A stretch of DNA of 64,000 nucleotides from Pseudomonas syringae pv. cilantro (GTDB taxonomy: Bacteria; Pseudomonadota; Gammaproteobacteria; Pseudomonadales; Pseudomonadaceae): the NCBI RefSeq assembly GCF_001293775.1, contig NZ_LGLN01000099.1, positions 1-64,000 on the forward strand, in the 5' to 3' direction. The notes under the pieces were generated by a model. The model did no database searches and was not told where the DNA came from. It was given only the letters and a program-made list of their open reading frames with translations. Position numbers and translations under genes: made by a program. This document shows, piece by piece, positions 59,994 to 64,000 of the stretch; the first letter of the stretch is position 1; every line of letters begins with the position of its first letter.

Positions 59994-61642
59994 ACGGCAG
60001 CAGAACGCGTCAGATAGCGCTGTTGTTACTGGCCTTTACCCTCGCCTGCCTTGTACCGCTCGGTTTTCATGGCCTGTGGATTCCCGATGAAACCCGCTAT
60101 GCACAGATCAGTCAGGAAATCCTCCACAGTGGCGATTGGGTCGTGCCTCACTTCATGGGCCTGCGCTACTTCGAAAAACCGGCTGCCGGCTACTGGTTCA
60201 TCGCCCTGGGGCAGGCGGTTTTCGGGGAGAACCTGTTCGGTGTACGTATCGCCTCGGCGCTAAGCACCGGCTTGAGCGTCGCACTCGCCTACTGGCTGGC
60301 CGAAAAAATGTGGAACGACCCGCGCAAGAGCTTTGCCAGCGCGCTGTTGTTCATGAGTTTTGCTTTTGTGGCCGGCCAGGCGGGTTACAGCAACCTTGAT
60401 CCGCAGTTCACGCTGTGGACCAACCTGACGCTAGTCGCGTTCTGGCATGCCATTCACTGTGTCGGTCGAGCGCGCTTGACCGCATGGGCCTTGATCGGCG
60501 TGGCCTGCGGCATGGGATTTTTGACCAAGGGTTTTCTCGCTTGGGTGCTGCCGGTAATCGTTGTTGTGCCCTACATGATCTGGCAACGACGCCTGGCTGA
60601 GTTATTCCGGTTCGGCCCGCTCGCGGTGGTCATCGCCGTCGCAGTCAGCCTGCCCTGGGCACTGGCGGTGCATGTCCAGGAGCCCGACTACTGGCGCTAT
60701 TTTTTCTGGCATGAGCATGTCCATCGCTTCGTCGCGGAGAACGCCCAGCACGCCGAACCCTGGTGGTTCTATGCGCCGCTGCTGATCGCAGCCAGCGTGC
60801 CGTGGGCGCTGTTGCTGCCAGCCACATTCCATCAGGCATGGCTTCAAAAACACCGAACCGATACAGCCTTTCTGACGCTGTGGCTGCTGGTGCCGCTGGC
60901 GTTTCTGAGCCTGAGCACGGGCAAACTGCCAACCTATCTGCTGCCCTGTCTGTTGCCGCTGGCGCTGTTGATGGCCGATGTACTGGTCCAGCGTCTTGAG
61001 CATCGACGCGTTAACGCACTGCGTGCGAACGGGCTGTTCAACGTGGCTGCCGCTGTCGTCGGGCTGGCAACGTTGCTGTATGTGCAATCGAAACACCCCG
61101 TGTATGAAGATGAACCGCTGCATCTGTTACTGGCAATCACACTACTTGGCGGATGGGTTCTCGCCAACGCCCTCCAGGTCGCACGACCCTTGACTCTCTG
61201 GACATTGCCCGCTGCCGGTAGCGGGTTGCTGATCGCACTGCTGCCGACGGCGTTGCCCAATGCCGTGGTGTACAACAAAACACCCGATCCATTTATCGCC
61301 AGGCATCAGGCGGAGTTGGCAGAAAGCACGTCTCTGCTGAGCAACGACCTGGGTGCGGCCTCGGCGCTGGCGTGGCGACTGAAGCGGCCGGATATCACGT
61401 TTTTCAATACCTGGGGCGAACTTGAGTGCGGGCTGGGTTATCCCGACGTGGAAAATCGAGAAGTCCGCCTTCAGGGTATAGGCGAGTGGATGACCAGGGC
61501 TCGACGTAAAGGTCAGGTCGGCGTGATCATGCGTGGCAAAAGTGATGACGAGCTACGCGAGCTTGAGTCATTGCCCAACGACGGCAAGCGCTACGACGAA
61601 GGCAATCTGGTCATTCTCATCTACGGGCAGTCAGCGCCATGA
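59990..61642 (+). CDS. arnT: Lipid A aminoarabinose transferase
   Basis: PMT-family membrane glycosyltransferase of 550 residues with about a dozen membrane helices. It transfers L-Ara4N from undecaprenyl phosphate to lipid A phosphates on the periplasmic face. The first periplasmic loop has the catalytic acidic pattern GLWIPDETRYAQISQEIL and FEKPAAGYWF. The C-terminal soluble domain (VVYNKTPDPFIARHQAELAE) is typical for ArnT. The start overlaps arnD and the stop overlaps arnE. Confidence 0.95.
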   Translation: MNGSRTRQIALLLLAFTLACLVPLGFHGLWIPDETRYAQISQEILHSGDWVVPHFMGLRYFEKPAAGYWFIALGQAVFGENLFGVRIASALSTGLSVALAYWLAEKMWNDPRKSFASALLFMSFAFVAGQAGYSNLDPQFTLWTNLTLVAFWHAIHCVGRARLTAWALIGVACGMGFLTKGFLAWVLPVIVVVPYMIWQRRLAELFRFGPLAVVIAVAVSLPWALAVHVQEPDYWRYFFWHEHVHRFVAENAQHAEPWWFYAPLLIAASVPWALLLPATFHQAWLQKHRTDTAFLTLWLLVPLAFLSLSTGKLPTYLLPCLLPLALLMADVLVQRLEHRRVNALRANGLFNVAAAVVGLATLLYVQSKHPVYEDEPLHLLLAITLLGGWVLANALQVARPLTLWTLPAAGSGLLIALLPTALPNAVVYNKTPDPFIARHQAELAESTSLLSNDLGAASALAWRLKRPDITFFNTWGELECGLGYPDVENREVRLQGIGEWMTRARRKGQVGVIMRGKSDDELRELESLPNDGKRYDEGNLVILIYGQSAP

Positions 61643-61977
61643 CCTGGTTGCTGCTTGCAGCCACGTGCCTGCTCACCTGCCTGGGGCAGATTGCCCAGAA
61701 ATACACGGTAGAACGCTGCAAAGGCGCGGGCGTGCTCATAGCCCTTCGCTCCGCCTGGTTGTGGCTGGCCGTAACTTGCCTGGCATTGGGTCTGCTGAGC
61801 TGGCTGGTGGTCTTGCAGCGAATGGACGTCGGCATTGCTTACCCGATGCTGGGCATCAACTTCGTGCTGATCACTCTGGTGGGGCACTTTCTTTTCAGCG
61901 AGCCCGCAGACGCGCGGCACTGGTCAGGGATAGCGCTGATCATTATTGGCGTCTTTCTGCTGGGGTATCAGCCGTGA
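61639..61977 (+). CDS. arnE: Ara4N-phosphoundecaprenol flippase subunit ArnE
   Basis: SMR/EamA-like protein of 112 residues and four helices (LLLAATCLLTCLGQIAQKYT, LRSAWLWLAVTCLALGLLSW and others). GIAYPMLGINFVLITLVGHF matches the SMR-type core. With ArnF it is thought to flip undecaprenyl-phosphate-Ara4N to the periplasmic face. It is coupled by overlap to arnT and arnF. Confidence 0.9.
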   Translation: MTWLLLAATCLLTCLGQIAQKYTVERCKGAGVLIALRSAWLWLAVTCLALGLLSWLVVLQRMDVGIAYPMLGINFVLITLVGHFLFSEPADARHWSGIALIIIGVFLLGYQP

Positions 61978-62408
61978 GCCGTCGCCAAGGCATGCTCAGG
62001 GCGATGGCCAGCGTAGCGTTGGTCAGTTCGGCACAACTGGGCATGCGTTGGGGCATGAGCCGCCTGCCCTCGCCCGGCCAGTGGCTCGATATGCAGACCT
62101 GGAGCCAGATCGATGCCAGCGCCGTCGCGGTGATTGGAGCCTCGATGATCGCCTATGCACTTTCCATGTTCGCCTGGCTGCTGGCGCTACGCGACCTGTC
62201 GCTGAGCCGTGCCTATTCGCTGCTCAGTCTCAGCTATGCGCTGGTGTATGCACTGGCCGCCCTCCTGCCATTTTTCCACGAGACGTTCACGGTATCGAAA
62301 ACTGTCGGTGTCACGCTGATCGTGGCAGGTGTCTTGATTATCAATCTACGGCGCAACCCGGGCCCCCAACTTCAGGATGTTTCCCATGAAAATCAGCGTT
62401 TTCGGTAG
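61974..62408 (+). CDS. arnF: Ara4N-phosphoundecaprenol flippase subunit ArnF
   Basis: Partner SMR-like subunit of 144 residues and four helices (MASVALVSSAQLGMRWGMS, AVAVIGASMIAYALSMFAWL, YSLLSLSYALVYALAALLPF, VGVTLIVAGVLIINL). GTG 61974 overlaps the arnE stop; the longer frame to 61533 is inside arnE/arnT. The C-terminus overlaps the ugd start by 23 bases. Confidence 0.9.
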   Translation: MSRRQGMLRAMASVALVSSAQLGMRWGMSRLPSPGQWLDMQTWSQIDASAVAVIGASMIAYALSMFAWLLALRDLSLSRAYSLLSLSYALVYALAALLPFFHETFTVSKTVGVTLIVAGVLIINLRRNPGPQLQDVSHENQRFR

Positions 62409-63780
62409 CGGATATGTAGGCCTGGTACAAGCAACCGTGCTTGCCGAGGTGGGCCATGACGTGGTCTGCATGGACATTGATCCGGTCAAGATCGAGCAAC
62501 TGCGTCAGGGCCAGGTGCACATTTACGAACCGGGGTTGGCGAACCTGGTGCGTGAAAACCTGGATCACGAACGCCTGCACTTCACCAGCGACGAACACGC
62601 CGCCGTGGAACACGCCGAAGTGCTGTTCATCGCCGTCGGCACGCCCTCCCGAGCTGATGGATCGGCTGATTTGAGCGGTTTCTATGCGGTTGGCGATGCG
62701 ATTGCGAGGCATCGCCGCGAACCGCTGATCATCGTCGAAAAGTCCACTGTACCGGTCGGCAGCGGCGACGCCCTGCGCGCACACATTGACAAGGCCCTGC
62801 GCCAGGCCGGTCGTCTGCTGCAGTTCGATATCGTGTCCAACCCGGAATTTCTCAAAGAGGGTTCGGCGGTCAATGACTGCCGGCGTCCGGACCGGATCGT
62901 CATAGGCTGCGAAAACGAGGCGGTGCAGAAAGTCATGCGCGAACTGTATGCGCCGTTCAACCGCAACCATGACCGCATCATGTTCATGGACCTGCGCAGC
63001 GCCGAGCTGACCAAGTACGCCGCCAACTGCATGCTGGCGACCAAGATCAGCTTCATCAACCAGATCGCCGAACTGGCGGAACACCTCGGCGCGGACGTCG
63101 AATCCGTCAGGCTGGGAATAGGAGCCGACTCACGCATCGGCTACGATTTCATCTACCCCGGTTGCGGCTACGGCGGCTCTTGTTTTGGCAAGGACATCCG
63201 CGCGCTGATCCACAGCGCGAAAGAAGCCAACTGCTCCAACGACCTGCTGTCGGTGGTCGAGGCCATCAACGAACGGCAGAAGAGCAAACTGTTCGAGCGG
63301 GTCAATGCCTTCTACCAGGGCGATCTGCGCGGCAAGACCTTCGCATTATGGGGCCTGGCGTTCAAGCCGAACACCGATGACATGCGCGATGCGCCCAGCC
63401 GGGTGCTAATGGAGGCACTCTGGCAGGCAGGTGCCACGGTCAGGGCATTTGACCCTGAAGCGATGCAGGAAACCCAGCGTATTTACGGCCAACGCAAGGA
63501 TCTGATTCTGATGGGCACGCCGGAATCGGCGCTCGATGAGGCCGATGCGTTGATCATCTGCACCGAGTGGCAGCAGTTCAAGGCTCCAGATTTCGAGCTG
63601 ATCCAACAGCGCCTGAACGCAGCGGTCATCTTCGACGGTCGAAACCTGTATGACACCGAACGGCTCGCGAACCGCGGTTTTCACTACTTTCCCATCGGCC
63701 GGGGTGAATCCTGTGATTTGCCGATTCCGCAGAAACAGTGGATTGCTTTCCAACCCGTAGCCGGCGTCCAGCATCTCTAA
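62386..63780 (+). CDS. ugd: UDP-glucose 6-dehydrogenase
   Basis: UDP-glucose/GDP-mannose dehydrogenase of 464 residues that makes UDP-glucuronate, the starting substrate of ArnA. NAD-binding motif ISVFGSGYVGLVQATVLAEV at the N-terminus, VEKSTVPVGSGDALR, and the catalytic cysteine in GCGYGGSCFGKDIRAL (about residue 267). ATG 62386 is preferred because AGGA lies 9 bases before it; ATG 62377 would add three residues. As the last gene of the arn run, it makes the operon self-sufficient for its sugar nucleotide. Confidence 0.95.
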   Translation: MKISVFGSGYVGLVQATVLAEVGHDVVCMDIDPVKIEQLRQGQVHIYEPGLANLVRENLDHERLHFTSDEHAAVEHAEVLFIAVGTPSRADGSADLSGFYAVGDAIARHRREPLIIVEKSTVPVGSGDALRAHIDKALRQAGRLLQFDIVSNPEFLKEGSAVNDCRRPDRIVIGCENEAVQKVMRELYAPFNRNHDRIMFMDLRSAELTKYAANCMLATKISFINQIAELAEHLGADVESVRLGIGADSRIGYDFIYPGCGYGGSCFGKDIRALIHSAKEANCSNDLLSVVEAINERQKSKLFERVNAFYQGDLRGKTFALWGLAFKPNTDDMRDAPSRVLMEALWQAGATVRAFDPEAMQETQRIYGQRKDLILMGTPESALDEADALIICTEWQQFKAPDFELIQQRLNAAVIFDGRNLYDTERLANRGFHYFPIGRGESCDLPIPQKQWIAFQPVAGVQHL

Positions 63781-63846
63781 GCTTTTGCCCTGCGTGCCTG
63801 ATGCTGCTTTTGGCGGGCAGCTCAGAGCACATTGTTCTCGTCTTCG

Positions 63847-64000
63847 TCAGCGGCTGACGAAATAATAGGTGCGTTCGCCAACTTTCACCTGGTCGACGAC
63901 CCGCAACGGCGGCGCGACGGCTGACAGGTTTTCCAGAATGGCGACGTTATCGACTGAGCGATCGAGATACGCGTTCAGATCAGCGCTGGACATCACCGCG
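63847..64000 (-). CDS. 3' end of an unidentified gene
   Basis: The minus strand carries an open frame from the window edge to TGA at 63847. The last residues include LNAYLDRSVDNVAILENLSA and KVGERTYYFVSR. Codon usage looks like the neighbouring genes, so it is probably a real coding end, convergent with ugd. No family could be recognised from about 50 residues. The 66-base gap to ugd shows no clear terminator. Confidence 0.6.
   Translation of the reverse strand, partial: AVMSSADLNAYLDRSVDNVAILENLSAVAPPLRVVDQVKVGERTYYFVSR

Overview
The window is a high-GC chromosomal segment that fits the Pseudomonas syringae group. It joins the 3' end of a syringafactin-type lipopeptide synthetase, a complete achromobactin siderophore locus and a complete arn (lipid A aminoarabinose) operon, and it carries a near-perfect XerCD dif site, which places it in the replication terminus. 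The organism call is inferred from gene content and order; no rRNA or tRNA gene was seen.

Layout. 1-8312: end of a non-ribosomal peptide synthetase (syfB-like) with two terminal leucine modules and tandem thioesterases, interrupted near 815 by an out-of-frame deletion joining two different kinds of condensation domain. 8309-12189: MacAB-type export pair and a LuxR-type regulator. 12361-12720: remnant of an aldehyde dehydrogenase. 13009-16951: ECF sigma factor, FecR-like anti-sigma and TonB receptor for a ferric siderophore, behind a Fur-box-like site. 17290-32923: acsF-acsD-acsE-MFS exporter-acsC-acsB-acsA-cbrA-cbrB-cbrC-cbrD, followed by an FhuF-type ferric reductase and an RraA-fold protein. 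From acsD onward the genes mostly overlap or lie within 20 nt.

33006-46574 is a mixed housekeeping and accessory stretch: a coiled-coil hypothetical, a chemoreceptor scrap, a GGDEF-EAL protein, a 1748-residue DUF4011-type helicase-nuclease with a transglutaminase-like domain (a candidate phage-defence protein), a metallophosphoesterase, a FAD oxidoreductase, DUF2845 and DUF2252 proteins, and TspO.

46697-53818 is a roughly 7.1 kb filamentous-phage (inovirus) prophage without its own integrase, inserted at dif. On the minus strand it has replication initiator, ssDNA-binding protein, small coat proteins, major coat protein with its terminator, pIII-like adsorption protein, pVI-like protein and Zot/pI. 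Two small genes without a usual annotation lie at its ends: a 57-residue zinc-ribbon-like ORF ending at dif, and a 44-residue membrane protein. The right end has a ribbon-helix-helix-like gene, hairpin-rich non-coding DNA and an array of GGTACC dyads at spacings close to whole helical turns. A degenerate dif-like site closes it.

53882-54310 is a shattered short-chain dehydrogenase gene. 54975-63780 is the overlapping arnBCADTEF-ugd operon for 4-amino-4-deoxy-L-arabinose modification of lipid A (polymyxin and cationic-peptide resistance). The window ends in the 3' part of an unidentified minus-strand gene.
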